Below, piece after piece: positions 9,140 to 17,739 of a stretch of DNA of 64,000 nt. The stretch is from an uncultured Clostridia bacterium (lineage in GTDB: Bacteria; Bacillota; Clostridia; TANB77; CAG-508). Under the pieces are notes generated by a model. It searched no databases. It saw only the letters and a list, made by a program, of their open reading frames with translations, and was not told where the DNA came from. The stretch lies in the NCBI GenBank assembly GCA_934130355.1, contig CAKOXV010000002.1, forward strand, positions 34,880 to 98,879, written 5' to 3'. How positions within the stretch are numbered: the stretch's first letter is position 1; every line of letters starts with the position of its first letter. The translations under genes and the position numbers were made by a program.

Positions 9140-10015
9140 TTATGATTCATACAAGTATTTTTGAATTTTTTCTTTTAATTCAGAAGTACATTCAACTAAA
9201 GGCAATCTAGGAGTTCCAAAATTAAATCCTAACATATTAAGTGCAGCTTTGACTGGGATAGGATTTGTTTCTGCAAATAAGCAATTAATTAAAGGTAAAG
9301 CTTGTAATTGATAGTAACAAGAATCATCAATGTGATTCTCAAAAAAATAGTCTGTAATTTTACGAGCAAGTATTGGTTTAATATTAGAAAGAACAGAAAT
9401 TACACCTTTTCCGCCTAAAGCTAATATAGGAACAATTTGATCATCATTTCCAGAATAAACAGGGAGCTCTTCACCACAAAGTTGAGAGATTTTTGCAATT
9501 TGCGAAATATTGCCACTAGCCTCTTTAATTCCAACTATATTACTGATTTTAGAAAGTTTAAAACAAGTTTCAGGTTCTATATTAATACCAGTTCTACTTG
9601 GAACATTATATAAAATAATAGGAATTGAAACAGATGATGAGATAGATTTAAAATGTTCATATAATCCTAATTGAGTTGTTTTATTGTAATAAGGAGTAAC
9701 AACTAAAAGCCCATCAGCTCCTAATTTTTCTGCCATAATAGAATTTTCGATAGCTATATTTGTATTATTAGAGCCAGTACCAACAATTATTGGAACTTTT
9801 TTATTTGATGTTTCAATAGCACATTTAATTAGTAATTCTTTTTCTTTTGGAGTCATAGTAGTAGCTTCTCCAGAAGTACCACATACCACAAGTGCGTCAA
9901 TTCCAGAATCTATTTGAAAATCAATAAATTTTCTGAACTCTTCCAAATTTATTCCATCAGAAGTAAAAGGGGTAGCAAGAGCTGTTGCAACACCAGTAAA
10001 TAGAGTCTTTTTCAT
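9140..10015 (-). CDS. dapA: 4-hydroxy-tetrahydrodipicolinate synthase
   Basis: Condenses pyruvate with aspartate semialdehyde in the lysine, diaminopimelate and dipicolinate pathway in the cytoplasm. The 291-residue length is normal. Visible motifs are GTSGEATT (substrate binding), YNVPSRTG with the catalytic Tyr, and VGIKEASGN with the Schiff-base Lys. It follows asd directly: its ribosome site GGAGG lies in the last codons of asd, so the two are an operon that makes and consumes aspartate semialdehyde. In a spore former this supplies both cortex peptidoglycan and dipicolinic acid. Confidence 0.95.
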   Translation of the reverse strand: MKKTLFTGVATALATPFTSDGINLEEFRKFIDFQIDSGIDALVVCGTSGEATTMTPKEKELLIKCAIETSNKKVPIIVGTGSNNTNIAIENSIMAEKLGADGLLVVTPYYNKTTQLGLYEHFKSISSSVSIPIILYNVPSRTGINIEPETCFKLSKISNIVGIKEASGNISQIAKISQLCGEELPVYSGNDDQIVPILALGGKGVISVLSNIKPILARKITDYFFENHIDDSCYYQLQALPLINCLFAETNPIPVKAALNMLGFNFGTPRLPLVECTSELKEKIQKYLYES

Positions 10016-11014
10016 TTAATTTTCCTCCATTTCAATTAATTTTTCCATAATTTGAATTGCATTTGTCGCAGCACCTTTTCTAAGGTTATCTGCTACAACC
10101 CATAAATTTAGTCCATTTTTAACACTAAAATCTTTTCGTATTCGACCTACAAAAACTTCATCATGACCTGTTGAATTTGAAGCTAAAGGATATGTTAAAG
10201 ATTCTGGTTCATCCTGAACAATTATTCCTTGCGATTTTTGCAAAATTTCTATTGCATTTTCAACAGAACAAGATTTTTCAAATTCTACATTAATACTTTC
10301 ACTATGACAATTACTTACAGGAACACGCACAGCAGTTGCAGTAATAGGCAAATATGGATGCTCCAAAATTTTTCTGGTTTCATTTATCATTTTCATTTCT
10401 TCTTTTGTGTACCTATTAATTAAAAATGTGTCTATTTGTGGCAAACAATTATCATAAATAGGATGAGAAAACTTTAAAAGTGGTTTTCCAAGAGTCGAAT
10501 TTGCTAAATCCTGTAGTCCTAAATTTCCTGCACCAGAAACAGCTTGATATGTAGAATATACAATTCTTTTAATTTTAAAGTAATCATCTAAAGGTTTTAA
10601 AGCAACAACAGCTTGAATTGTAGAACAATTAGGATTTGCAATGATGTTGTGATGTTGCAATAGAGTATGAGAATTGACTTCTGGAACAACTAAAGGGACA
10701 TTATCATCCATTCTAAAAGCACTACTATTATCAATAACGATACATCCTTTTTCTGCTGCTATAGGTGCAAATTTTTTCGAAACTTCAGCACCTGCTGAAA
10801 ATATCGCAAAGTCAAAGTTTTCATCAAATGAGTTTTGAGTTAATTCTCTTACAACATATTCATTGTTTAAAAAGTTTAGTTTTGTACCTGCTGATTTTGC
10901 TGAACTAAATAAATAATAATCAAAATTAGGTAAATTCTTTTCTTCTAAAACTTTGAGAGCTGTTCTTCCAACAAGTCCAGTAGCTCCTACTATTGCTAAT
11001 TTATATTTTTTCAT
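10016..11014 (-). CDS. asd: Aspartate-semialdehyde dehydrogenase
   Basis: NADPH-dependent reduction of aspartyl phosphate to aspartate semialdehyde. The Rossmann motif GATGLVG is at the N-terminus, the active-site Cys is in NPNCSTIQ, and the C-terminal GHDEVFVGRIRKD is typical. I start it at 11014 (MKKYKLAIVG), which has a strong AAGGAGG ribosome site. The longer frame to 11116 would begin inside the foldback repeat and adds 34 residues unlike the family. The upstream segment is too short to hold a lysine riboswitch and shows no T-box. Confidence 0.94.
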   Translation of the reverse strand: MKKYKLAIVGATGLVGRTALKVLEEKNLPNFDYYLFSSAKSAGTKLNFLNNEYVVRELTQNSFDENFDFAIFSAGAEVSKKFAPIAAEKGCIVIDNSSAFRMDDNVPLVVPEVNSHTLLQHHNIIANPNCSTIQAVVALKPLDDYFKIKRIVYSTYQAVSGAGNLGLQDLANSTLGKPLLKFSHPIYDNCLPQIDTFLINRYTKEEMKMINETRKILEHPYLPITATAVRVPVSNCHSESINVEFEKSCSVENAIEILQKSQGIIVQDEPESLTYPLASNSTGHDEVFVGRIRKDFSVKNGLNLWVVADNLRKGAATNAIQIMEKLIEMEEN

Positions 11015-11080
11015 ATTTTTCCTCCTTAAATATATATATGCACAATTAAAGCTCCTAATTAATAATTTATCCATATAGCT

Positions 11081-11424
11081 TGACACAATGAACTTCCTGG
11101 TATGCTTGGGTTCCATACATATATATTAAATAATGAAAAATTTTGTGCATCTAAACTTGAGTATAGAAAATCTTAAAGTGCCAAAAGAGGAATGTTCACG
11201 TCAAAAATTAATATATTACTATTCCATGGCAAAAACATAGCTGGGGTCTTCGTCGGGGGTCTTTGCCTTATTCCATAGTAATATATTAATTTTTGGACTA
11301 AGTGAAAGAGGCGCTTTTGGCACTATTAGATTTTATACGAATGTTTAGCTTGTCCAAAATTTGAAATGTTTTTAATATATATGTGTGGAACCCAAGCATA
11401 CCAGGAAGTTCATTGTGCTAAGTT
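11081..11424. repeat. Long foldback element, copy 1
   Basis: The only content of the gap between the divergent genes asd and ymdB. The whole segment is an imperfect inverted repeat. The outer arms CACAATGAACTTCCTGG and its complement CCAGGAAGTTCATTGTG end at 11420. The middle arms pair ATATATATTAAA with TTTAATATATAT and TTAATATATTACTA with TAGTAATATATTAA. The GC-rich tip is CTGGGGTCTTCGTCGGGGG near 11241-11259. A second copy in opposite orientation is at 15615-15949. The inner ~280 bp are nearly identical in the two copies, but the outer arms differ while staying self-complementary within each copy. Confidence 0.85.
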
Positions 11425-11519
11425 ATATGTTAAAGCATATTTTAATGGTGTAAAACTTGACTAACTAAGAGCAAAATGTTAAAATATAGTGCAGAAACAA
11501 TAAAGAAAGAAGGAAAAAG

Positions 11520-12302
11520 ATGAAAATATTAGCAGTTGGGGATGTTGTTGGAGAATCAGGTGTTAGAAGATTAAAGGAATTATTACCTAAAATAAAAAAA
11601 GATGAAAATATAGATTTTGTTATTACAAATGGAGAAAATTCAGCAGGTGGAATGGGAATTACAGAAAAGAATTTTAATGATATATTAGAAGCTGGAACAG
11701 ATGTAGTAACAATGGGAAATCATACTTGGGGAAAAAAAGACATATTTAGATTTATAGACCATGAAAAATTACTTAGACCAGCTAATTATCCAAAGGGGGT
11801 ACCTGGAAAAGGACTAGGAATTTATGGATGTAATGGTAAAAAAATTGCAGTAATGAATTTTATTGGAAGAGTAGATATAAATATACTTTCAGAAAATCCA
11901 TTTATAATAGCTAAAGAAATGGTCGAAGAGGTAAAAGACAAAGTTGATATAATAATGATAGACTTTCATGCTGAAGCTACTGCTGAAAAAATAGCTGTAG
12001 CAAGATATTTAGACGGAAAAGTTACAGCGTTATTTGGAACACATACACATGTCCAAACAGCAGATGAGCAAATTTTACCACAAGGAACAGGATATATTAC
12101 AGATATAGGAATGACAGGACCTAAAAATTCTGTAATAGGAATGGATGTTAATGCATCAATAAAAAGATTTGAAACTACTTTACCAGAAAAATACAAATTA
12201 GCAGAAGGCGACTGCATGTTAAATGGAGTTATATTTGATATTGATGATGAAACTAATAAGGTAATTGATATAAAAAGAATAAACTGTCGAAAGATGCGAT
12301 GA
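11520..12302 (+). CDS. ymdB: YmdB-type metallophosphoesterase
   Basis: Dinuclear-metal phosphoesterase of the TIGR00282/YmdB family, 260 residues. Ligand motifs are GDVVGESG, NGENSAGG, GNHTWGK, DFHAEATAEK and GTHTHVQT. In Bacillus subtilis YmdB affects biofilm, motility and sporulation decisions and hydrolyses cyclic nucleotides in vitro. It is followed by spoVS, as in Bacillus, and recA is close by, so the neighbourhood is conserved. The ribosome site AGAAAGAAGG precedes ATG. Confidence 0.92.
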   Translation: MKILAVGDVVGESGVRRLKELLPKIKKDENIDFVITNGENSAGGMGITEKNFNDILEAGTDVVTMGNHTWGKKDIFRFIDHEKLLRPANYPKGVPGKGLGIYGCNGKKIAVMNFIGRVDINILSENPFIIAKEMVEEVKDKVDIIMIDFHAEATAEKIAVARYLDGKVTALFGTHTHVQTADEQILPQGTGYITDIGMTGPKNSVIGMDVNASIKRFETTLPEKYKLAEGDCMLNGVIFDIDDETNKVIDIKRINCRKMR

Positions 12303-12407
12303 AAAAATAGAAAAAATTTCCAAAATGTACTAGACAAAGATTTCCAAAAGTTGTAAAATACAAAATGTAAAAGTTGCAACAAATAAATTATAGGAGGCTA
12401 AAGAGAA

Positions 12408-12671
12408 ATGGAAATTTTGAAAATCTCATCAAAATCTAATCCAAATTCAGTAGCAGGAGCTATAGCTGGATTAGTAAAAGAATCACAAAAAGCAGAAATG
12501 CAAGCAATTGGAGCAGGTGCTCTAAATCAAGCAGTAAAGGCAGTAGCAATAGCAAGAGGATTTGTAGCACCAGCAGGAGTAGACTTAGTATGTATACCAG
12601 CCTTTGCAGAAGTTGAAGTAGAGGGAGAAGACAGAACAGGAATTAAGTTGATTGTAGAATCAAGAAAATAG
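12408..12671 (+). CDS. spoVS: Stage V sporulation protein S
   Basis: Small (87 residues) Alba-like protein needed for late sporulation steps in Bacillus. It reads SSKSNPNSVAGAIAG near the start and has the Ala/Val-rich middle and IKLIVESRK end typical of SpoVS. A TAGGAGG ribosome site lies upstream. It follows ymdB with about 100 bases between them and ends before a good terminator. Confidence 0.95.
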   Translation: MEILKISSKSNPNSVAGAIAGLVKESQKAEMQAIGAGALNQAVKAVAIARGFVAPAGVDLVCIPAFAEVEVEGEDRTGIKLIVESRK

Positions 12672-12697
12672 ATTACAGTTAATTGAATACGTTAAAT

Positions 12698-12726
12698 GGG
12701 GGCATTTTTTTAGATGCCCTTTTCTG
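12698..12726 (+). terminator. Rho-independent terminator after spoVS
   Basis: Stem GGGGGCAT / ATGCCC with a T-rich loop and a short T tail. Confidence 0.75.
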
Positions 12727-12828
12727 TGTTCAAAAGGCCCAAAAATAAATATATAAAAATACTTGAAAAAAAAGCAACAATAATATATTATAACTAAGAA
12801 GTAAGAGTTTGAGGATGGAGGGCTAAAA

Positions 12829-14409
12829 ATGAAAAGCAGTATTACAAAATATATATTTATAGTATTTGTAATTGCAATAATAATAGCTGTAATATATAAA
12901 GTGAATGATGACAAAAAAAATCAGAATGTAGAAGAAGAGCCAAAAACAACAACCAAAGAAGAAATTGTCAAAGATATTACTTTAGGTGTGGCAGAATTTG
13001 ATACAATAAACCCAATATTAAGTAAAAACAAACACATTCAAGAAATATCAAAAATAATTTACGAACCATTGCTAGAGTTAGATGAAGAATACAAATTACA
13101 AAATTGTTTAGCGAAAGATTGGGCAAAAACAAGTGCTACTACATATTTAATAAAAATCAGAGATGATATAAAATGGTCTGATGGAATACAATTTCTTGCA
13201 GAAGATGTTATATTTACAATTGAAACATTAAAAAATGTAGACTCTATATATTCACAAAATGTACAATATATAACTGATGTACAAAAAATAGATGAAGACA
13301 CTATACAAATTACAATAGACCATGAAATTCCATTTTTTGAATACAATTTGATTTTTCCAATAATGAGTAGAACATACTATGAAGGGGAAGATTTTGTAAA
13401 TACAGAGAAAAACTTTAAACCTGTGGGAACTGGAAAATACAAAGTATTACATAATATTAATACAGCAGTAATTTTAAGTAAAAATGAATATTATACAAGA
13501 CAAGAATTGACACCTGAAGAAATAACAATATCAAAATATGCAAGTTTAGGAGAATTATATAATGCCTTTAAACTGGGAAAATTAGATGCTATGACTACAA
13601 CAAATATTGATATTGAAAATTATATAGGAACAATAGGATATAATAATCAAGAAAATCAAGGAAGAGAATTTGATTTTTTAGCATTTAATACTCAAAATTC
13701 TGTATTATCAGCACCAGAAGTAAGAAAAGCAATTTCGTATGCAATAAACAAGGAAAATATTGTTAAATCATTATTTAATAATAAATATAAAGTAACAGAT
13801 TATCCATTAGATTATGGAAGTTGGCTAAAGGGAAACTCGGCAGGAATTTCTTATAATCCAGATTTGGCAACTCAAACTTTAGAAGAAAATGGATGGATAT
13901 TAAAAAATAATAGATGGCAAAAAACAGAAAATTATTATACTAGAACAATCAACTTCAGAATTGTAGTACAAGCTTCAAATCAAGCTAGAGTTTCTGTTGC
14001 AGAAATGATAAAAGCAGATCTTGAAGCAATTGGAATAAATGTTACAATTGCAAAAGCAAGTGATAATCAATATCAATATTATTTACAAAATAAAAATTAT
14101 GATTGTATTATAATGGGAATAACAAGTTCTCTAAGTCCAAATCTTGAAACATATTTTGGGGCTGACAATTATGCTAGATTTTATAATGAAGAACTAAATA
14201 CACTGATTGATGATGTGAAAAATATTTCTAAAGATAATTTGCTTCAGGAAAAGTATACTAGAATTCGTGAAATATATAATGAACAAACTCCTTATATAGG
14301 GCTATATAGTAGTTATTATTCTGTTGTTAGTAGTTGGTCATTAAGGGGGAAAATAACACCAAATTGGTATAATATTTTTATGGATATTAACAATTGGTAT
14401 AAAAATTAA
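12829..14409 (+). CDS. Membrane-anchored peptide-binding protein (SBP family 5, OppA-like)
   Basis: Extracytoplasmic solute-binding protein of the oligopeptide/nickel family, 526 residues. The N-terminal helix (about residues 7-24) has no lipobox Cys, so it is probably an uncleaved anchor. The mature part shows the family order: TLGVAEFDTINPI, an ISKIIYEPLLELD segment, the conserved WSDGIQFLAEDVIFT, and VRKAISYAINKENIV. No permease or ATPase genes are adjacent, so it is an orphan receptor that may share another transporter or serve in sensing. A GGATGGAGGG ribosome site precedes ATG. Confidence 0.88.
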   Translation: MKSSITKYIFIVFVIAIIIAVIYKVNDDKKNQNVEEEPKTTTKEEIVKDITLGVAEFDTINPILSKNKHIQEISKIIYEPLLELDEEYKLQNCLAKDWAKTSATTYLIKIRDDIKWSDGIQFLAEDVIFTIETLKNVDSIYSQNVQYITDVQKIDEDTIQITIDHEIPFFEYNLIFPIMSRTYYEGEDFVNTEKNFKPVGTGKYKVLHNINTAVILSKNEYYTRQELTPEEITISKYASLGELYNAFKLGKLDAMTTTNIDIENYIGTIGYNNQENQGREFDFLAFNTQNSVLSAPEVRKAISYAINKENIVKSLFNNKYKVTDYPLDYGSWLKGNSAGISYNPDLATQTLEENGWILKNNRWQKTENYYTRTINFRIVVQASNQARVSVAEMIKADLEAIGINVTIAKASDNQYQYYLQNKNYDCIIMGITSSLSPNLETYFGADNYARFYNEELNTLIDDVKNISKDNLLQEKYTRIREIYNEQTPYIGLYSSYYSVVSSWSLRGKITPNWYNIFMDINNWYKN

Positions 14410-14426
14410 ATAATTTTAAAAATTAC

Positions 14427-14477
14427 TTGACAAATGAAAAAAAGTGGTATATATTGTAGATACCGAACAAGAGTTCT
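14427..14477 (+). promoter_or_regulatory. recA promoter with LexA (SOS) box
   Basis: A TTGACA box at 14427-14432 and TATATT at 14450-14455 are separated by 17 bases. Just downstream, CGAACAAGAGTTCT at 14464-14477 matches the Gram-positive LexA/DinR box (CGAAC-N4-GTTCG) at 13 of 14 expected features. A repressor bound there would block the start region. This places recA under SOS control. Confidence 0.85.
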
Positions 14478-14499
14478 TATAAAATTAGGAGGAAATAAC

Positions 14500-15552
14500 A
14501 TGGAAGAAAATTTAGAAAAAAGAAAAGCACTAGAAGTGGCAATGAGCCAAATAGAAAAACAATTTGGAAAAGGATCTGTAATGAAATTAGGAGAATTTAA
14601 AGCAATGGAGGTTGAAGCAATACCTACAGGAGCATTAAGCTTAGATATAGCATTAGGAATAGGTGGAGTACCTAGAGGAAGAATTATTGAAGTATTTGGA
14701 CCAGAATCTTCAGGAAAAACAACATTAGCGCTACATGTAATAGCAGAAGCACAAAAACAAGGAGGAGAAGCAGCATTTATAGATGCAGAACATGCATTAG
14801 ACCCTGTATATGCTAAAAAATTAGGTGTAGATATAGATAATTTAATAGTATCACAACCAGATACTGGTGAACAAGCATTAGAAATAACAGAATCACTAGT
14901 TAGAAGTGGTGCATTAGATGTTATTGTTGTAGACTCTGTTGCAGCATTAGTACCAAAAGCTGAAATAGATGGAGATATGGGAGATTCTCATATGGGACTT
15001 CAAGCAAGATTAATGTCACAAGCATTAAGAAAACTTGCAGGAGCAATTAATAAATCAAAAACAGTATTAATATTTATAAACCAATTAAGAGAAAAAATTG
15101 GAGTAATGTTTGGAAATCCTGAAACAACAACAGGTGGTAGAGCATTAAAATTCTATGCATCTGTAAGAATGGATATAAGAAAAGTAGAAAACATTAAACA
15201 AGATGGTGTAGTAACAGGAAACAGAGTAAGAGTAAAGGTAATAAAAAATAAAGTTGCGCCACCATTCAGAGAGGCAGAATTTGATATATTATATGGACAT
15301 GGAATATCTAAAGAAGGAAATATATTCGATATGGCTGTAAACTTAGATATTGTTGAAAAGAGTGGTTCATGGTTTAGCTATAATGGAGAAAGAATAGGAC
15401 AAGGAAGAGAAAATGCTAAGAGATATTTAGTTGAACGCCCAGAATTACTTCAAGAAGTAGAGAAAAAAGTTAGAGATAATTTTGCTAAAGCTTTTGAACA
15501 AAGTCTAGGAGAAGAACTTCCAGAAGAAGATGATGAAGATATAGATGAATAA
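14500..15552 (+). CDS. recA: DNA recombinase RecA
   Basis: Strand exchange and LexA coprotease in the cytoplasm. Walker A is GPESSGKTT, and the L2 region reads [19 protein letters not shown]. The length from the ATG at 14500 is 350 residues, normal for RecA. An AGGAGG site lies 7 bases upstream of that ATG. The longer frame from 14434 would start inside the promoter and is rejected. The acidic tail is usual. Transcription ends at a hairpin just after the gene. Confidence 0.97.
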   Translation: MEENLEKRKALEVAMSQIEKQFGKGSVMKLGEFKAMEVEAIPTGALSLDIALGIGGVPRGRIIEVFGPESSGKTTLALHVIAEAQKQGGEAAFIDAEHALDPVYAKKLGVDIDNLIVSQPDTGEQALEITESLVRSGALDVIVVDSVAALVPKAEIDGDMGDSHMGLQARLMSQALRKLAGAINKSKTVLIFINQLREKIGVMFGNPETTTGGRALKFYASVRMDIRKVENIKQDGVVTGNRVRVKVIKNKVAPPFREAEFDILYGHGISKEGNIFDMAVNLDIVEKSGSWFSYNGERIGQGRENAKRYLVERPELLQEVEKKVRDNFAKAFEQSLGEELPEEDDEDIDE

Positions 15553-15557
15553 ATATT

Positions 15558-15597
15558 TTAAAAAGTGGTTCACTTCAAATGTGACCACTTTTTTTAT
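15558..15597 (+). terminator. Rho-independent terminator after recA
   Basis: Stem AAAAAGTGGTTCAC / GTGACCACTTTTTTT with a short loop and T tail. Confidence 0.9.
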
Positions 15598-15614
15598 AAT
15601 ATTAAATAACTCAT

Positions 15615-15949
15615 CTCAAATGGCTTGATATCACACCCTGGACTCATACATATATATTAAAAACATTTCAAATTTTGAACAAGCTAAACTTTCGTATAAA
15701 ATCTAATAGTGCCAAAAGCGCCTCTTTCACTTAGTCCAAAAATTAATATATTACTATGGAATAAGGCAAAGACCCCCGACGAAGACCCCAGCTATGTTTT
15801 TGCCATGGAATAGTAATATATTAATTTTTGACGTGAACATTCCTCTTTTGGCACTTTAAGATTTTCTATACTCAAGTTTAGATGCACAAAATTTTCCGTT
15901 ATTTAATATATATGTATGAGTCTAGGGTGTGCTGTCAGGCCATTTGAGT
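15615..15949. repeat. Long foldback element, copy 2 (inverted relative to copy 1)
   Basis: With the recA terminator this fills the gap between recA and recJ. The inner part is close to the reverse complement of the element at 11081-11424, including the tip CCCCCGACGAAGACCCCAG and the arms TTAATATATTACTA. The outer arms are CTCAAATGGCTTGATATCAC and, on the other side, the complement of CTCAAATGGCCTGACAGCAC. They pair with each other with several G-U-type changes and bear no resemblance to the outer arms of copy 1. Confidence 0.85.
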
Positions 15950-16038
15950 TAAACTATTTTTACTAAAAAACTTGCTATTTTACATATATAATAGTAAAAT
16001 AAATGCAAGAATTAATATTAAAAAGGGGAGATTATGTA

Positions 16039-17727
16039 GTGACTAAAAAATGGCAAATATATCAAGTAGACACCGAGAAAATAGAAGAAATACACAAAAA
16101 ATACAATATTAATAAATTATTGGCAACAATTTTAGTAAATAGAGGAATAATAGAAGAAAAGCAAATAGAAAAATTTCTTAAACCCAAAAGAAGTGATTTT
16201 TACGAACCATATAAAATGCCAGACATGAATATTGCAGTAGATAGAATAATAAAAGCAATAGAAAACAAAGAAAAGACGATAATATATGGAGATTATGATG
16301 TTGATGGAATAACAAGTGTAACGGTTTTAAAAAGCTTCTTAGAAGAAAGAGGATTAGTAGTAGCAGAATATATTCCAAATAGATTACAAGAAGGATATGG
16401 ATTAAATAAAGCTGCTGTGGAAGAAATTGCAAAACAAGGTTATACATTAATGATAACAGTTGATTGTGGAATATCAGCAATAGAAGAAGTAAAATATGCA
16501 AATGAATTAGGGCTTGAAACAATAATAACAGATCATCATGAACCAGGTGCTGAATTACCTAAGGCACTTGCAGTTGTTGATACAAAAAGAAAAGATAATG
16601 AATATCCATTTAGAAATTTAGCAGGTGTTGGAGTAGTCTTTAAATTAATTCAAGCAATTGGAATGAAATTAGGGCTAGATGAAAAAGAATATTTAAAATA
16701 TTTAGATATTGTATGTATAGGAACAATTTCAGACATAGTACCATTAGTAGATGAAAATAGAGTAATAGTAAAACTAGGATTAAAATTAGTAGAGCAAACA
16801 AGAAATTTGGGGCTAAAATCAATTTTACAAGCATCAGGATATAATAAGATTAACTCAAGTACAATATCTTTTGGAGTGGCACCTCGAATAAATGCTTCAG
16901 GAAGAATGGGACACCAAGAAGATGCATTACAATTATTTTTATCAAAAGAAAAAGATGAAGTTGATGAACTTACTCAAAAGTTGGAACAATATAATAAACT
17001 AAGACAAGAGACAGAAAAAAATATATATGCAGATGCAATAATGCAAATTGAAAGAGATGGTTTAACAAATAATAGTACAATAGTCGTAAAAGGAAAGAAT
17101 TGGCATCATGGAGTAATAGGAATAGTGTCATCAAAAATCACAGAAATGTATTTTAAACCAAGCATATTATTATGCGAAGAAGATGGCTATGGCAAAGGTT
17201 CAGGAAGAAGTATACCTGGATTTGATTTATATGAGGCTTTGACAGAATGTAATGATTGTATAGACAAATTTGGTGGACATTCAATGGCTGTAGGAATAAA
17301 TGTTAAAAGTGATAAATTTGAGGAGTTTAAGCAAAAGCTAGAGCAAGTTGCAAAAGACAAGCATATAGAAGAAATAGTACCAATATTAAAAATAGATGCA
17401 CAAATAAGTTTAGATGAAATAAACAAAGAGATGGTTGATAGTTTAAATGAACTAGAACCTTATGGAGAAGAAAATAAAACTCCATTATTTGCATTTAAAA
17501 ACTTAAGAATAGATTCTATTAGAGCACTTTCAGAAGGAAAACATCTTAAATTAACACTGAAAGATAGTAAAAATATTGTAAATGCAATAGGTTTTAATTT
17601 AGGCGAGCTTTCAAACGAATATAGAATTGGTGATAAAGTAGATGTTGTAGGTAATTTAGAAATCAATACATTTAATGGTGTTGATAATGTTCAAATAAAT
17701 ATCAAAGACATAATGAAATCACTATAA
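16039..17727 (+). CDS. recJ: Single-stranded-DNA-specific exonuclease RecJ
   Basis: DHH-family 5'-3' exonuclease for recombination and mismatch repair. Motifs are GDYDVDGITS, TDHHEPG and GVAPRINASGRMG, the DHHA1 part GGHSMAVG, and a C-terminal OB-like domain. I choose the GTG start at 16039 (MTKKWQIYQVD), which has GGGGAG 8 bases upstream and matches the family N-terminus. The earlier ATG at 16003 lacks a ribosome site. At 562 residues it is a short clostridial form. It is followed closely by relA in one transcription unit. Confidence 0.93.
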   Translation: MTKKWQIYQVDTEKIEEIHKKYNINKLLATILVNRGIIEEKQIEKFLKPKRSDFYEPYKMPDMNIAVDRIIKAIENKEKTIIYGDYDVDGITSVTVLKSFLEERGLVVAEYIPNRLQEGYGLNKAAVEEIAKQGYTLMITVDCGISAIEEVKYANELGLETIITDHHEPGAELPKALAVVDTKRKDNEYPFRNLAGVGVVFKLIQAIGMKLGLDEKEYLKYLDIVCIGTISDIVPLVDENRVIVKLGLKLVEQTRNLGLKSILQASGYNKINSSTISFGVAPRINASGRMGHQEDALQLFLSKEKDEVDELTQKLEQYNKLRQETEKNIYADAIMQIERDGLTNNSTIVVKGKNWHHGVIGIVSSKITEMYFKPSILLCEEDGYGKGSGRSIPGFDLYEALTECNDCIDKFGGHSMAVGINVKSDKFEEFKQKLEQVAKDKHIEEIVPILKIDAQISLDEINKEMVDSLNELEPYGEENKTPLFAFKNLRIDSIRALSEGKHLKLTLKDSKNIVNAIGFNLGELSNEYRIGDKVDVVGNLEINTFNGVDNVQINIKDIMKSL

Positions 17728-17739
17728 GGGGGAATGAGT

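Noticed and set aside
11015..11080. Lysine riboswitch or T-box upstream of asd-dapA
   Set aside because: The leader is too short and no conserved T-box or L-box motif is visible.
11015..11116. N-terminal extension of Asd to 11116
   Set aside because: It would start within the foldback element, lacks a ribosome site and has no family similarity.
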